From contig NZ_CANLBS010000007.1 of NCBI RefSeq assembly GCF_947488945.1, forward strand, positions 248,001 through 312,000: DNA of 64,000 nucleotides. The letters are read 5' to 3'. The stretch's first letter is position 1; each line of letters starts with the position of its first letter. The position numbers and the translations under genes are program-made. The notes under the pieces are model-generated. The model worked only from the letters and a program-made list of their open reading frames with translations. It did no database searches and had not been told where the DNA came from. This DNA comes from an uncultured Streptomyces sp. (GTDB taxonomy: Bacteria > Actinomycetota > Actinomycetes > Streptomycetales > Streptomycetaceae). Of this stretch, positions 12,134 through 21,266 are shown piece after piece.

Positions 12134-12823
12134 TCAGCGCCCCGGGCGGACCGTGAGGTCGTTGACCTCGGCGTCGCGCGGCAGGTCGAGCGCCATCAGG
12201 AGAGTGGTCGCCACCGACTCGGGGTCGATCCACCGGGCGGCGTCGTACTCCTTGCCCTCCTGCCGGTGGACCTTCTCCTGCATGGGGCTGGCGGTGCGGC
12301 CGGGGTAGACGGAGGTGACGCGGACGCCGTGGGCGCGCTCCTCGTGGCGGAGCGAGTCCGCGAGCGCCTTGAGGCCGTGCTTGCTGGCCGCGTACGCGCC
12401 CCACTCGGCGTGGGCGGCCAGTCCGGCTCCGGAGTTCACGAACAGGACGTGGCCCCGGGCGGCGCGGAGCTGCGGCAGCAGCAGCCGGGTCAGCTCGGCG
12501 GGGGCGACCAGGTTGGTGTTGAGCTGGAAGTGCCAGGCCTTGGGCGTGAGTTCGCCGATCGGGCCGAGTTCCACCACCCCGGCGACGTGCAGCAGCGAGT
12601 CGAGCCGGTCGGGCATCGTCTGCTGGCCGAAGGCCCAGGACAGCCGGTCGGGGTTGCCGAGGTCGCCGACGAGGGTGCGGGCGCCGGGGTGGAGGGCGGC
12701 CAGCTCCTTGGCGCGGCCCGCGTCGCGGGCCAGCAGCAGGAGGTCGTCGCCGCGCTCCAGCAGGCGGCGGGCGACGGACGCTCCGATGCCGGACCCGGCG
12801 CCGGTGATGAGGTGAGTAGCCAT
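12134..12823 (-). CDS. Short-chain dehydrogenase/reductase
   Basis: A 229-residue SDR oxidoreductase. The cofactor motif is ITGAGSGIGASVARRL at the N-terminus, followed by GDLGNPD and LLHVAGV. The catalytic residues are Ser in FVNSGAG and Tyr/Lys in YAASKHG. The PGRTASPM segment after the active site is typical of classical SDRs. LLLLARD after the second strand, with Arg/Asp rather than a lone acidic residue, leaves NADPH or NADH open. The substrate is unknown. Confidence 0.9.
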   Translation of the reverse strand: MATHLITGAGSGIGASVARRLLERGDDLLLLARDAGRAKELAALHPGARTLVGDLGNPDRLSWAFGQQTMPDRLDSLLHVAGVVELGPIGELTPKAWHFQLNTNLVAPAELTRLLLPQLRAARGHVLFVNSGAGLAAHAEWGAYAASKHGLKALADSLRHEERAHGVRVTSVYPGRTASPMQEKVHRQEGKEYDAARWIDPESVATTLLMALDLPRDAEVNDLTVRPGR

Positions 12824-12843
12824 GCGCCCATGATCCCACCGGT

Positions 12844-12881
12844 CGCGCCCCGTCCCGCCGGCCGCGCCCCGTCCCGCCGGT
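12844..12881. repeat. Two copies of a 19-base GC-rich repeat
   Basis: The unit cgcgccccgtcccgccgg followed by c or t occurs twice in tandem, with a third partial copy after it, in the short gap upstream of the SDR gene and downstream of the LOG-like gene. No function is apparent. Confidence 0.5.
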
Positions 12882-12908
12882 CCGCCCCGTCCGGCCGCGC
12901 CCCTGGGC

Positions 12909-13448
12909 TCAGACGAGGCCCGCGGACTCCTCCAGGTACGCGAGCGCGCCCACCGCGTCCTCGGCGAAGAACACCAGTTCCGTCAGCGGCACCGGCAGGA
13001 AGCCCTCGTCCTCCATGCGGCGGAACTGGGTGTGCAGACCGTCGTAGAACCCCGCGGTGTTGAGCAGGACGACCGGTTTGGTGTGCTTGGCGTGCTTCTT
13101 CAGCTCCAGGATCTCGGTGGCCTCGTCGAGCGTCCCGGTGCCGCCGACCATGATCACGATCGCGTCCGACTTCTCCAGCAGCAGCGCCTTGCGCTCGGCG
13201 AGGTCGCGGGCGATCACCATCTCGTCCGCGTTCGTACGCGCCTTCGCGGCGAGGAAGTCCACCGACACCCCGACGAGCCTGCCGCCCGCCTCCTGCACGG
13301 AGTCGGCGACCACCTTCATCAGCCCGCTCTCCGAGCCGCCCCACACGAGGGTGTGGCCGCCGCGCCCGAGCAGTTCGCCGAACTCCCGGGCGGGGACGGT
13401 GTAGCGGTCGGCGAGGTCGGCGGCGGAGAGGAAGACGCAGATGTTCAT
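12909..13448 (-). CDS. LOG-family (TIGR00730-like) nucleoside monophosphate hydrolase
   Basis: A 179-residue Rossmann-type protein of the lysine-decarboxylase-like/LOG family; known members cleave nucleoside 5'-monophosphates to a base and ribose-phosphate. Family landmarks are the N-terminal VFLSAADLADRYTVPA, the GGSESGLMKVVADS loop, the ERKALL segment and GGTGTLDEATEIL. Two changes are visible: the usual PGGxGT has Val in place of Pro (MVGGTGT), and the glycine-rich GGGxxGLM reads WGGSESGLM. The gene is transcribed away from the DUF427 gene. Activity on cytokinin-type substrates is not implied. Confidence 0.82.
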   Translation of the reverse strand: MNICVFLSAADLADRYTVPAREFGELLGRGGHTLVWGGSESGLMKVVADSVQEAGGRLVGVSVDFLAAKARTNADEMVIARDLAERKALLLEKSDAIVIMVGGTGTLDEATEILELKKHAKHTKPVVLLNTAGFYDGLHTQFRRMEDEGFLPVPLTELVFFAEDAVGALAYLEESAGLV

Positions 13449-13580
13449 GGTCTCCACCCTAGGATCCCTCGCCGGCCGACGGCTCCGGGACCGGCGCGCG
13501 CGGTCCGTACGGCCCCGCGGGAGCGCCCCGGAACGGCGGCCCACGGGAAGAAAAACGGCCTCCGGCCCGCTGCACCCCGT

Positions 13581-13916
13581 ATGACTGGAATCACAGGACA
13601 CCGCATCACCGTCGAGCAGGGCGCCGAGCACGTCCGCGTCGTACGCGACGGGCAGGTGCTGGCGGACAGCCGGCGCCCGCTCGTGCTGCGCGAGACGGGC
13701 TGCCCGCCGCGCTACTACCTGCCGCCCGAGGACGTCCGCACCGAGGCGCTGACGGCGTCGGACACCCGGACCCACTGTCCGTTCAAAGGCGACGCCTCCT
13801 ACTGGTCGGTGCCGGGCGCCGACGACCTGGTGTGGGCCTACCCGGAACCGAAGACCGACGTGGCGTCGATCAAGGACCACTTCTGCTTCTACGACACCGA
13901 GGTCGTCCCGGACTGA
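13581..13916 (+). CDS. DUF427 domain protein
   Basis: A 111-residue protein made of one DUF427 domain. Typical features are VRVVRDGQVLADS, RPLVLRETGCPPRYYLPPED, HCPFKGDASYWSV and the aromatic/acidic core WAYPEPKTD...IKDHFCFY. Members are small beta-barrel proteins with no settled biochemical role. The ATG at 13581 begins MTGITGHRITV; longer upstream reading in this frame overlaps the LOG-like gene on the other strand and is rejected. Confidence 0.88.
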   Translation: MTGITGHRITVEQGAEHVRVVRDGQVLADSRRPLVLRETGCPPRYYLPPEDVRTEALTASDTRTHCPFKGDASYWSVPGADDLVWAYPEPKTDVASIKDHFCFYDTEVVPD

Positions 13917-14011
13917 CCGTCAGCACCCCTCCCCGCCGGCCGCATCGACATCCGTCCGGGATTCTTCGCGGAGGCCGATGAGTTTCCGCCCGGCCGCCGG
14001 TCCATACCCGC

Positions 14012-14815
14012 ATGGACACGATTCTCTCGCTGGACGGCACGTCGATCGCCTACCGCCGGCAGGGTGAGGGCCCGCCGGCGGTGCTGGTCGGCGGGGCCCT
14101 CAGCACCTCCGCCACCGAGGAGCCGCTGGCGCGGCTGCTGGCACCGCACTTCACCGTCCTGACCTACGACCGCCGGGGCCGCGGGGCCAGCGGCGACGGC
14201 GTCGGCCGGTACTCGGTGCGGCGCGAGACGGAGGATCTCGCGGCGGTGCTGCACGCGGCGGGCGGGCCGGCCTCCGTGTTCGGCATGTCCTCCGGCGGGG
14301 CGCTGGCCCTGGAGGCGCGCGCGGCGGGCGTCCGGATGGACCGGCTGTCCGTGTTCGAGCCGCCCTACACCCCGGGCGAGCAGGGCCTGCGGTACAAGGC
14401 GCGCTGCACGGCGGGGCTGCACGCCCGGCTGGGGGCGGGCGACCGCGGCGGGGCGGTGGAGCTCTTCCTGACCAGGACCGGCGTGCCCCCGGAGACGGTC
14501 GCGCGGATGCGGCGGGCCCCGCTCTGGCGCGGCCTGGAGTCCCTCGCCCACACCCTGGCGTACGACGACGCGCTGCTCGGTGACGGCGCGGTGCCGGCCG
14601 CGCGCTTCGGCGGGACCACCGGCCGCACCCTGGTGGTCTGCGGCGGCCTCAGCCCCGCGGTGACCCGCTCCGCCACCCTCGCCCTGGCCGCCGCGATCCC
14701 CCGCGCCCGCCACCGGACCCTGACCGGCCAGACCCGCGAACTCGCCCCGCACGTCATCGCCCCGGTCCTGACCGAGTTCTTCGCCCGCGAGGCGTGGGCG
14801 GGACGGGCGGCGTAG
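14012..14815 (+). CDS. Alpha/beta hydrolase
   Basis: A 267-residue alpha/beta-hydrolase-fold protein. It starts with the substrate-like strand DGTSIAYRRQGEGPPAVLVGG, has the YDRRGRGAS loop, and carries the nucleophile elbow GMSSGG at residues ~91-96. A late His in TGQTRELAPHVIAP could complete the triad with an acid after strand 6. It resembles small haloperoxidase/esterase-type hydrolases common in Streptomyces; the substrate is unknown. It faces mnmA, with a strong hairpin between them. Confidence 0.85.
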   Translation: MDTILSLDGTSIAYRRQGEGPPAVLVGGALSTSATEEPLARLLAPHFTVLTYDRRGRGASGDGVGRYSVRRETEDLAAVLHAAGGPASVFGMSSGGALALEARAAGVRMDRLSVFEPPYTPGEQGLRYKARCTAGLHARLGAGDRGGAVELFLTRTGVPPETVARMRRAPLWRGLESLAHTLAYDDALLGDGAVPAARFGGTTGRTLVVCGGLSPAVTRSATLALAAAIPRARHRTLTGQTRELAPHVIAPVLTEFFAREAWAGRAA

Positions 14816-14831
14816 GGCCGGGCCGCCGCCA

Positions 14832-14887
14832 CACGACCGAGCGGCCCGCCCCCGCGCTTCTTCGGGGGGACGGGCCGCTCGGTCGTG
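14832..14887. terminator. Bidirectional terminator between hydrolase and mnmA
   Basis: A perfect 17-base inverted repeat (cacgaccgagcggcccg at 14832-14848 and its complement at 14871-14887), with a further C-run/G-run pairing inside the loop. It lies between two convergent genes and can end transcription from both sides. Confidence 0.88.
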
Positions 14888-14899
14888 GGGCGGGGGTGG

Positions 14900-16027
14900 T
14901 CAGGCCGGGGTGTGCTCGCGGCGGACCGTGGTGGCGATGGTGGCGGAACCGACCACGCGGGTGCCGTCGTAGAGGACGACCGCCTGGCCGGGGGCGACGC
15001 CGCGGACCGGTTCGGTGAAGGTGACGTGCAGGACGCCGTCGACCAGTGCGGCGGTCACCTCGGTCTCCCCGCCGTGGGCGCGCAGCTGCGCGGTGTACGT
15101 GCCGGGGGCGGCCGGTGCGGTGCCGCACCAGCGGGGGCGGATCGCGGTGAGGGCGGTGACGTCGAGGGCCTCGGCGGGGCCGACGGTGACGGTGTTGTCC
15201 ACCGGGGAGATGTCCAGGACGTAGCGCGGCTTGCCGTCGGCGGCCGGGTGGCCGATCCGCAGGCCCTTGCGCTGGCCGATCGTGAAGCCGAAGGCGCCCT
15301 CGTGGGTGCCCACCTTCGTGCCCGCCTCGTCGAGGATGGCGCCCTCGGCCGGGCCGCCGAGCCGGTCGGCGAGGAAGCCCCGGGTGTCGCCGTCGGCGAT
15401 GAAGCAGATGTCGTGGCTGTCGGGCTTCTTGGCCACGGCCAGGTCCCGGCGCTCGGCCTCGGCCCGGATCTCCTCCTTGGTGGTCAGGGTGTCGCCGAGC
15501 GGGAACATCGCGTGGGCGAGCTGCCTCTCGTCCAGCACCCCGAGGACGTAGCTCTGGTCCTTGGCCATGTCCGAGGCGCGGTGCAGCTCCCGGCTGCCGT
15601 CCTCCTTCACCACGACGGTGGCGTAGTGGCCGGTGCAGACCGCGTCGAAGCCCAGCGCCAGCGCCTTGTCGAGCAGCGCGGCGAACTTGATCTTCTCGTT
15701 GCAGCGCAGGCACGGGTTGGGGGTGCGGCCGGCCTCGTACTCCGCGACGAAGTCGTCCACGACGTCCTCACGGAAACGTTCCGCGAGGTCCCAGACGTAG
15801 AAGGGGATACCGATGACGTCCGCGGCGCGGCGGGCGTCGCGGGAGTCCTCGATCGTGCAGCAGCCGCGCGCTCCGGTCCGGAACGACTGCGGGTTCGCGG
15901 AGAGGGCGAGGTGCACACCGGTCACGTCGTGGCCCGCCTCGACGGCACGCGCGGCGGCGACGGCGGAGTCGACCCCGCCGGACATCGCGGCGAGGACACG
16001 CAGGGGGCGCTGGGGAGTCTCAGTCAT
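14900..16027 (-). CDS. mnmA: tRNA-specific 2-thiouridylase MnmA
   Basis: A 375-residue enzyme that adds sulfur to U34 of Lys, Glu and Gln tRNAs. The PP-loop ATP site is [15 protein letters not shown] near residue 14-28. Catalytic cysteines fit [13 protein letters not shown] (about residue 105) and the conserved [16 protein letters not shown] region (about 195), with the tRNA-binding [10 protein letters not shown] following. Sulfur comes from a cysteine desulfurase, and such a gene lies 0.8 kb upstream on the same strand. The ATG at 16027 sits 61 bases from the divergent amidase gene. Confidence 0.95.
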   Translation of the reverse strand: MTETPQRPLRVLAAMSGGVDSAVAAARAVEAGHDVTGVHLALSANPQSFRTGARGCCTIEDSRDARRAADVIGIPFYVWDLAERFREDVVDDFVAEYEAGRTPNPCLRCNEKIKFAALLDKALALGFDAVCTGHYATVVVKEDGSRELHRASDMAKDQSYVLGVLDERQLAHAMFPLGDTLTTKEEIRAEAERRDLAVAKKPDSHDICFIADGDTRGFLADRLGGPAEGAILDEAGTKVGTHEGAFGFTIGQRKGLRIGHPAADGKPRYVLDISPVDNTVTVGPAEALDVTALTAIRPRWCGTAPAAPGTYTAQLRAHGGETEVTAALVDGVLHVTFTEPVRGVAPGQAVVLYDGTRVVGSATIATTVRREHTPA

Positions 16028-16088
16028 AGCTCCTCCAGAGTACGGGGCGCGGGGAACCGATCTCTCTCGGATATGCGTTGTCCCTGTC

Positions 16089-16769
16089 ATGGGAACGACG
16101 GGGACCGGCGCGACGCCGGGTGGCGGCCCGGGGCCGCACGGGGTCAGCCGGCGCGCACTGCTGATCGGCGGCGGCGCGGTGGCGGCGGGCGCGGGGCTCG
16201 CGGTGCTGGGCCGCGACGAGCTGCGCAGCGCCTGGTACCAGCTGCCCGGGGTGCACAAGCCCCGCACGCCCGGAGTGCTCGACTACGCGGGCGCCCGGTG
16301 GATCGCGGCGTCCGAGGCGAACTGGCGGTGGGCCGACCGCCCGGACGACTACGCGGTGGACCGGGTGATCGTCCATGTCACCCAGGGCAGTCTGAACAGC
16401 GCGGTGCGGGTCTTCCAGGACCCGGCGCACCAGGCCGCCGCGCACTACATCGTGGGCCAGGACGGCCGGGTCGTGCAGATGATCCGCGAGCTGGACGTGG
16501 CGTACCACGCGGGCAACCGCTCCTACAACGAGCGCAGCGTCGGCATCGAGCACGAGGGGTTCGTGGACCGGCCGCAGGACCTCACGGACGCGATGTACGC
16601 CTCGTCGGCGCGGCTGGCGGCGACGGTCTGCGCGCGGTACGGCATACCCGTCGACCGCGAGCACCTGATCGGGCACGTGGAGGTGCCCGGCACGGACCAC
16701 ACCGATCCCGGCCCGCACTGGGACTGGGACCGCTACCTCACGCTGGTGCGTGCGGCGCGGGCGGCCTGA
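16089..16769 (+). CDS. Tat-exported N-acetylmuramoyl-L-alanine amidase
   Basis: A 226-residue secreted amidase_2 (PGRP-like) enzyme that cuts peptidoglycan between MurNAc and L-Ala. A twin-arginine signal [21 protein letters not shown] spans residues ~20-41. The zinc-site residues fit His in VIVHVTQG, His in [15 protein letters not shown] and the later WDWDRYL; other conserved parts are [15 protein letters not shown] and [21 protein letters not shown]. No strong ribosome site precedes the ATG. It is inserted between mnmA and the desulfurase gene on the opposite strand. Confidence 0.9.
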   Translation: MGTTGTGATPGGGPGPHGVSRRALLIGGGAVAAGAGLAVLGRDELRSAWYQLPGVHKPRTPGVLDYAGARWIAASEANWRWADRPDDYAVDRVIVHVTQGSLNSAVRVFQDPAHQAAAHYIVGQDGRVVQMIRELDVAYHAGNRSYNERSVGIEHEGFVDRPQDLTDAMYASSARLAATVCARYGIPVDREHLIGHVEVPGTDHTDPGPHWDWDRYLTLVRAARAA

Positions 16770-16800
16770 GCGGTCCGCCGGGCCGGGCCGGAGGCGCGGG

Positions 16801-17970
16801 TCAGCTCAGGCCCGCGCCGCGGGCGCGCTCGACGGCCGGGCCGATGGCCCCGGCGACGTCGGCGACGTCCTGCGGGGTGGAGGTGTGGCCGAGCGAGAAG
16901 CGCAGGGTGCCGCGGGCCAGGTCGGGGTCGGAGCCGGTGGCCAGCAGCACGTGGCTGGGCTGGGCGATGCCGGCCGTGCAGGCGGAACCGGTGGAGCACT
17001 CGATGCCCTGGGCGTCCAGGAGCAGCAGCAGCGAGTCGCCCTCGCAGCCGGGGAAGCTGAAGTGCGCGTTGGCCGGCAGGCGTCCGCCGGGGGCCGGGTC
17101 GCCGCCCAGCAGGGCGTCGGGGACGGCCGCGCGGACCGCGTCGACCAGTTCGTCCCGCAGGCCGCCGATCCGCCGGGCGAACGCGGCGTGCCCCTCGGCC
17201 GCCAGCTTCCCGGCGACCGCGAAGGACGCGACGGCGGGCACGTCGAGGGTGCCGGAGCGCACGTGCCGCTCCTGGCCGCCGCCGTGCAGCACCGGCACCG
17301 GGGTGTGGGCCCGCCCCAGCAGCAGGGCGCCGATCCCGAACGGTCCGCCGATCTTGTGCCCGCTGACGGTCATCGCGGCGAGTCCGGAGGCGGCGAAGTC
17401 CACGTCGAGCTGTCCGTACGCCTGGACCGCGTCGGCGTGCATCGGGATGCCGTACTCGGCCGCCACCTCGGCCAGTTCACGGACCGGCATGATGGTGCCG
17501 ATCTCGTTGTTGGCCCACATCACGGTGATCATCGCGACGTCGTCGGGGTCGGTGGCGATCGCCTCGCGCAGTGCCTGCGGGTGCACCCTGCCGTACCGGT
17601 CGACGGGGAGGTACTCGACGTTCGCGCCCTCGTGCTCGGCCAGCCAGTCGACGGCGTCCAGCACCGCGTGGTGCTCGACGGGACCGGCGAGCACCCGGGT
17701 GCGCCGGGGGTCGGCGTCGCGGCGGGCCCAGTAGAGGCCCTTCACGGCGAGGTTGTCGGCCTCGGTGCCGCCGGAGGTGAAGACCACCTCGCTGGGGCGG
17801 GCGCCGAGGGACTCGGCGAGGGTCTCCCGCGACTCCTCGACGGTTCGGCGGGCCCGGCGCCCGGCTGCGTGCAAGGAGGACGCGTTCCCGGTGACGGCGA
17901 GCTGCGCGGTCATCGCCGCAATCGCCTCCGGAAGCATCGGCGTGGTCGCGGCGTGGTCGAGGTAAGCCAT
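16801..17970 (-). CDS. Cysteine desulfurase (IscS/NifS type)
   Basis: A 389-residue PLP enzyme that takes sulfur from cysteine. The start [18 protein letters not shown] is typical; the PLP lysine is in [12 protein letters not shown] (~residue 202) and the persulfide cysteine in [13 protein letters not shown] (~residue 326). The catalytic loop is of the group I (IscS) type. Linkage to mnmA suggests sulfur supply for tRNA 2-thiolation, though it may also serve iron-sulfur assembly. No iscU-like gene is adjacent. Confidence 0.94.
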   Translation of the reverse strand: MAYLDHAATTPMLPEAIAAMTAQLAVTGNASSLHAAGRRARRTVEESRETLAESLGARPSEVVFTSGGTEADNLAVKGLYWARRDADPRRTRVLAGPVEHHAVLDAVDWLAEHEGANVEYLPVDRYGRVHPQALREAIATDPDDVAMITVMWANNEIGTIMPVRELAEVAAEYGIPMHADAVQAYGQLDVDFAASGLAAMTVSGHKIGGPFGIGALLLGRAHTPVPVLHGGGQERHVRSGTLDVPAVASFAVAGKLAAEGHAAFARRIGGLRDELVDAVRAAVPDALLGGDPAPGGRLPANAHFSFPGCEGDSLLLLLDAQGIECSTGSACTAGIAQPSHVLLATGSDPDLARGTLRFSLGHTSTPQDVADVAGAIGPAVERARGAGLS

Positions 17971-18067
17971 GATGGGTCGATTCTACGAGCCCCCGGAGAC
18001 GCCCATGCCGCTGCGGTACGGGCCGGGGCCGCGGATGCCGGCCGGCCGGCCGCTGCGGCCCGGCCGG

Positions 18068-18463
18068 TCAGCCGCCCAGGCCGCTGACGACGGTGCCGTC
18101 GCCGGTGACCAGCAGGCCGAGCACCACGAGGTCGGCGACGCCGAGCGCGAGTCCGAGCAGGGCGCGGCCGCGCCGCGCGGTGGAGCGGGCGAGGGCGATC
18201 AGGGCCATCACGATGGCGGTCGGCCCCAGCACCACGTTCAGCACCAGCAGCCCCAGCAGGCCGAGCACGAACGAGGTGACGGCGAGCGCGTCGGCGTCCC
18301 GGACGTACCGGGCGTACCGGCGGCGGGGCGCGCGCCCCTCCCCGGCCGGGCGGCGGGCGTCCCCTGCCTTCCCCGCGGGGGCGTCGGGGGCGGACCCGGC
18401 CACCGGGCCGGTGGCGCGGTCATCGGTGCGCGCGGGGTGACGGACCAGGTCGGTGAGTGTCAT
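18068..18463 (-). CDS. DUF4190-type membrane protein
   Basis: A 131-residue protein with a long charged, Pro/Ala-rich N-terminal part (about 55 residues) and then two transmembrane helices (VTSFVLGLLGLLVLNVVLG and LLGLALGVADLVVLGLLV) separated by a loop with IALARSTARRGRA. The pattern AVTSFVLGLLGL ... GRALLGLALG matches the DUF4190 family, which has no known function and is abundant in Streptomyces. Confidence 0.8.
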   Translation of the reverse strand: MTLTDLVRHPARTDDRATGPVAGSAPDAPAGKAGDARRPAGEGRAPRRRYARYVRDADALAVTSFVLGLLGLLVLNVVLGPTAIVMALIALARSTARRGRALLGLALGVADLVVLGLLVTGDGTVVSGLGG

Positions 18464-18602
18464 GGTGCGAGCTCCTTGGGACGGATCGGGATCTCGTGCA
18501 CGTACGGCGCGGCGGTACCGCGCGGGCGGTCGGCCGATCGGCTCGCCGGGGAGGCCGGCGTCGGTGCGAGCGCCGGCCGGTCCGGCAGATCGGTGCGAGC
18601 GG

Positions 18603-18758
18603 TCAGTGCGGTCGGTGCGACCGGCGCTCGCGGACCGCGAAGACGAGCAGCCAGCAGCCGATCACCGCGGCGGCGATCAGCGACAGCGGGACGGGGAGAT
18701 GCGCGACCGTGCCGAGCACGATCCCGAAGAGCAGCAGGGCGGCTACGAGGACGAGCAT
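18603..18758 (-). CDS. 51-residue hydrophobic membrane protein
   Basis: A short reading frame starting at 18758. The protein is almost wholly membrane-spanning: MLVLVAALLLFGIVLGTVAH, a short LPVP turn, then a second helix ending LLVFAV and a basic tail RERRSHRPH. GGAAGGGG lies 5 bases before the ATG, a strong ribosome site, which supports translation. It lies between the DUF4190 gene and the divergent TetR gene and may be controlled by it. Confidence 0.72.
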   Translation of the reverse strand: MLVLVAALLLFGIVLGTVAHLPVPLSLIAAAVIGCWLLVFAVRERRSHRPH

Positions 18759-18816
18759 GGTGACCCCTTCCGGTGAGTCGCGGGCGGTCGGACCCGAAGG
18801 ACTTTCAGAGTACGAC

Positions 18817-18882
18817 TGTTCACTGACTTGGGAGTCTAAACCTCCTGCCGCTTCCCCGACTCGGAGAACGGTTGTTTACTGA
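18817..18882. promoter_or_regulatory. Direct repeat tgtt(c/t)actga between small gene and tetR
   Basis: tgttcactga at 18817-18826 and tgtttactga at 18873-18882 match at 9 of 10 bases and lie in the divergent intergenic region; the second ends 5 bases before the TetR start codon. Such placement suits autoregulation by the adjacent TetR protein. This is inference from position and repetition. Confidence 0.45.
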
Positions 18883-18887
18883 ATGGC

Positions 18888-19517
18888 ATGAGTCACACCG
18901 TGGGGGTCCGCCAGGCCCAGAAGCTGAAGACGCGTCAGGCGCTCCTCGACGCCGCCCTCGCGCTGCTGGAGCACCGGAGCCTGGGCAGCCTCGGCCTGCG
19001 GGAGGTGACCCGGGCGGTGGGTGTGGCGCCGACCGCGTTCTACCGCCATTTCGACGACACGGCGGCGCTGGGCGTGGCGTTGGTGGAGGAGACGCTGGGC
19101 AGCCTGCACGGGCTGATCGCGGCGATCCTGGCGGCGACCGGCGACAGCGAGGAGCGGCTGGAGCGCAGCGTGTCGGTGATAGCGGCCCATGTGGCCGCGC
19201 AGCCCGGCCACTTCCGTTTCATCGCACGGGAGCAGCACGGCGGGGTCGCGCCGGTGCGCGCCGCCATCGCGGACCAGCTCGCCCTGTTCGCCGAGGAGGT
19301 GGCCGCCGTGCTCGGCGCGGAGCCGGCGGGGGCGGGGTGGAGCCGGCAGGACCTGCTGATGCTGGGCGGGCTCTACGTCGATCACATGGTGCTGACCGCG
19401 TCCGCCCTGCTGGAGGCGGGGCCGGCCGGGGAGGCCGAGGTGGTGCGGGTGGCCCGCCGCCGGCTCCGGCTGGTCACCCTGGGACGGCAGCACTGGCTGG
19501 ACGGGCCGGCGCGGTAG
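18888..19517 (+). CDS. TetR-family transcriptional regulator
   Basis: A 209-residue regulator. The helix-turn-helix lies at residues ~10-58: TRQALLDAALALLEH, then GLREVTRAVGVAPTAFYRHF, the TetR signature. The C-terminal ligand-binding domain is Ala/Leu-rich. The ATG follows two near-identical repeats, so it probably controls itself and the divergent 51-residue membrane protein. The C-terminal domain type is common among fatty-acid-related TetR proteins of actinomycetes, but the ligand is unknown. Confidence 0.9.
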   Translation: MSHTVGVRQAQKLKTRQALLDAALALLEHRSLGSLGLREVTRAVGVAPTAFYRHFDDTAALGVALVEETLGSLHGLIAAILAATGDSEERLERSVSVIAAHVAAQPGHFRFIAREQHGGVAPVRAAIADQLALFAEEVAAVLGAEPAGAGWSRQDLLMLGGLYVDHMVLTASALLEAGPAGEAEVVRVARRRLRLVTLGRQHWLDGPAR

Positions 19518-19578
19518 CCCGGCCGTCCGCCGACCGTGTGCGCGCGGCCTTGCGCCGCCGTCCCCGGCCGGTGAGCGG

Positions 19579-21120
19579 TCAGCCCGTGGACCCGATCCCG
19601 CCGCCGCCCGCACCGGCTCCGCCCGCGGCGTTCCCGCCCGTACCGTCTCCGGCACTCCCCGGGGCCGCCGTGCGCGCGGACAGCGGGGTGGCAATGTCCT
19701 CCAGCGAGCGCTGCTCGGCCGGCACCGCGAAGAAGACCGCGACCAGCCCGGCGAGCACCATCAGCGACGCGCCCACGCAGAAGGCGATCACCGCGTCACC
19801 GACCACACCGCTCTCCGTCAGGTCCGCGAAGATCAGCGGGCCGGAGATGCCGCCGGCCGCCGTGCCGATGGCGTAGAAGAAGGCGATGGACATCGCCCGG
19901 GTCTCCATCGGGAAGACCTCACTGACCGTCAGATAGGCCGAACTCGCGCCCGCGGAGGCGAAGAAAAGCACCACGCACCAGCACGCGGTCATGGTCGTGG
20001 CGGTCAGCAGCCCGGCCCCGAACAGCCAGGCGGTCACGAAGAGCAGGACGCCGGAGAGGATGTACGTCCCCGCGATCATCGGGCGGCGGCCCCAGGTGTC
20101 GAACAGCTTGCCGAGCAGCAGCGGGCCGAGGAAGTTGCCGAAGGCGATGACGGCGAAGAAGTACCCCGTGTTCCCGCTGGGCACGTCGAAGAACTTGACC
20201 AGGATGGAGCCGAAGCCGAACGTGATGGCGTTGTAGAGGAACGCCTGCCCGATGAAGAGGGCGAAGCCGAGGGTGGCGCGCTTCGGGTACTTCCGGAAGA
20301 CGGTGCGGCCGATCTCCAGGAAGCCGACGCTGCGCCGCTGTTCGATGGTGATCTCGGTCCCGGCAGGCGGCAGCCGGACGCCCTTCTCCTCCTCCACCTG
20401 CCGCTCGACGTCGTCGACGAGTTCCTCCGCCCCCTCGGCCCGGCCGTGGATGAACATCCACCGCGGGCTCTCCGGCACGTGCCGCCGGACCAGCAGGATC
20501 ACCAGTCCGAGGACCACGCCGAGGGCGAAGGTGAGCCGCCAGCCGAGGTCCTTGGGGAAGAGGTCGGTGTTGAGGGCGACGACGGACAGCAGCGCGCCGC
20601 CCATCGCTCCCAGCCAGTAGCTGCCGTTGATGATCAGGTCGACCCGGCCGCGGTACTTGCTCGGGATCAGCTCGTCGATCGCGGAGTTGATGGCCGCGTA
20701 CTCGCCTCCGATGCCGAAGCCGGTCAGGAAGCGGAAGAGGAAGAACCACCAGACGGAGAAGGAGACGGCGGTCAGGGCCGTCGCCGCGAGATAGACCGCC
20801 AGGGTGACGAGGAAGAGCTTCTTGCGGCCGTACCGGTCGGTGAGCCACCCGAAGAAGAGGGCGCCGCAGCAGCCTCCCGCCACGTACAGGGCGGCGGCCA
20901 TACCCGTGACCTGGGCGTCGGTGATGGGCAGCCCGCTGCCGTCCTCGGAGAGCCGGCTGGCGATGTTGCCGACGACGGTGACTTCGAGTCCGTCCAGGAT
21001 CCAGACCGTGCCGAGCCCGATGACGATCATCCAGTGCCATCGGGACCAGGGGAGGCGGTCGAGTCTCGCGGGCACCTTCGTGGTGATCGTCCCGGTCGTC
21101 GCTGCGTGGTCACTGCTCAT
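19579..21120 (-). CDS. MFS transporter (sugar-porter-like)
   Basis: A 513-residue twelve-helix major facilitator. It has the intracellular loop motif GWLTDRYGRKKLF after helix 2, RFLTGFGIGGEYAAI in helix 4, VPESPRW after helix 6, and a second loop copy KLFDTWGRRPMI in the C-terminal half. The PESPRW motif points to the sugar/metabolite:H+ symporter branch. The last ~35 residues are Gly/Ala-rich and probably disordered. The ATG at 21120 is preferred; the in-frame extension upstream overlaps the thioesterase gene region. Confidence 0.9.
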   Translation of the reverse strand: MSSDHAATTGTITTKVPARLDRLPWSRWHWMIVIGLGTVWILDGLEVTVVGNIASRLSEDGSGLPITDAQVTGMAAALYVAGGCCGALFFGWLTDRYGRKKLFLVTLAVYLAATALTAVSFSVWWFFLFRFLTGFGIGGEYAAINSAIDELIPSKYRGRVDLIINGSYWLGAMGGALLSVVALNTDLFPKDLGWRLTFALGVVLGLVILLVRRHVPESPRWMFIHGRAEGAEELVDDVERQVEEEKGVRLPPAGTEITIEQRRSVGFLEIGRTVFRKYPKRATLGFALFIGQAFLYNAITFGFGSILVKFFDVPSGNTGYFFAVIAFGNFLGPLLLGKLFDTWGRRPMIAGTYILSGVLLFVTAWLFGAGLLTATTMTACWCVVLFFASAGASSAYLTVSEVFPMETRAMSIAFFYAIGTAAGGISGPLIFADLTESGVVGDAVIAFCVGASLMVLAGLVAVFFAVPAEQRSLEDIATPLSARTAAPGSAGDGTGGNAAGGAGAGGGGIGSTG

Positions 21121-21266
21121 CGGCAGCCCCCTCCTGAAGTGCGGCGATCCGGTCCCGCCGCTCGGGCGGAGACCGGGTACCCGAGAGGTCTTTTCCGTAA
21201 ACCGGGCGCTGCGCCGACCGCCGGGGCGCCCGGTTGCCCCAACGGGGCCGGGCGTCGGAGGGCCCG

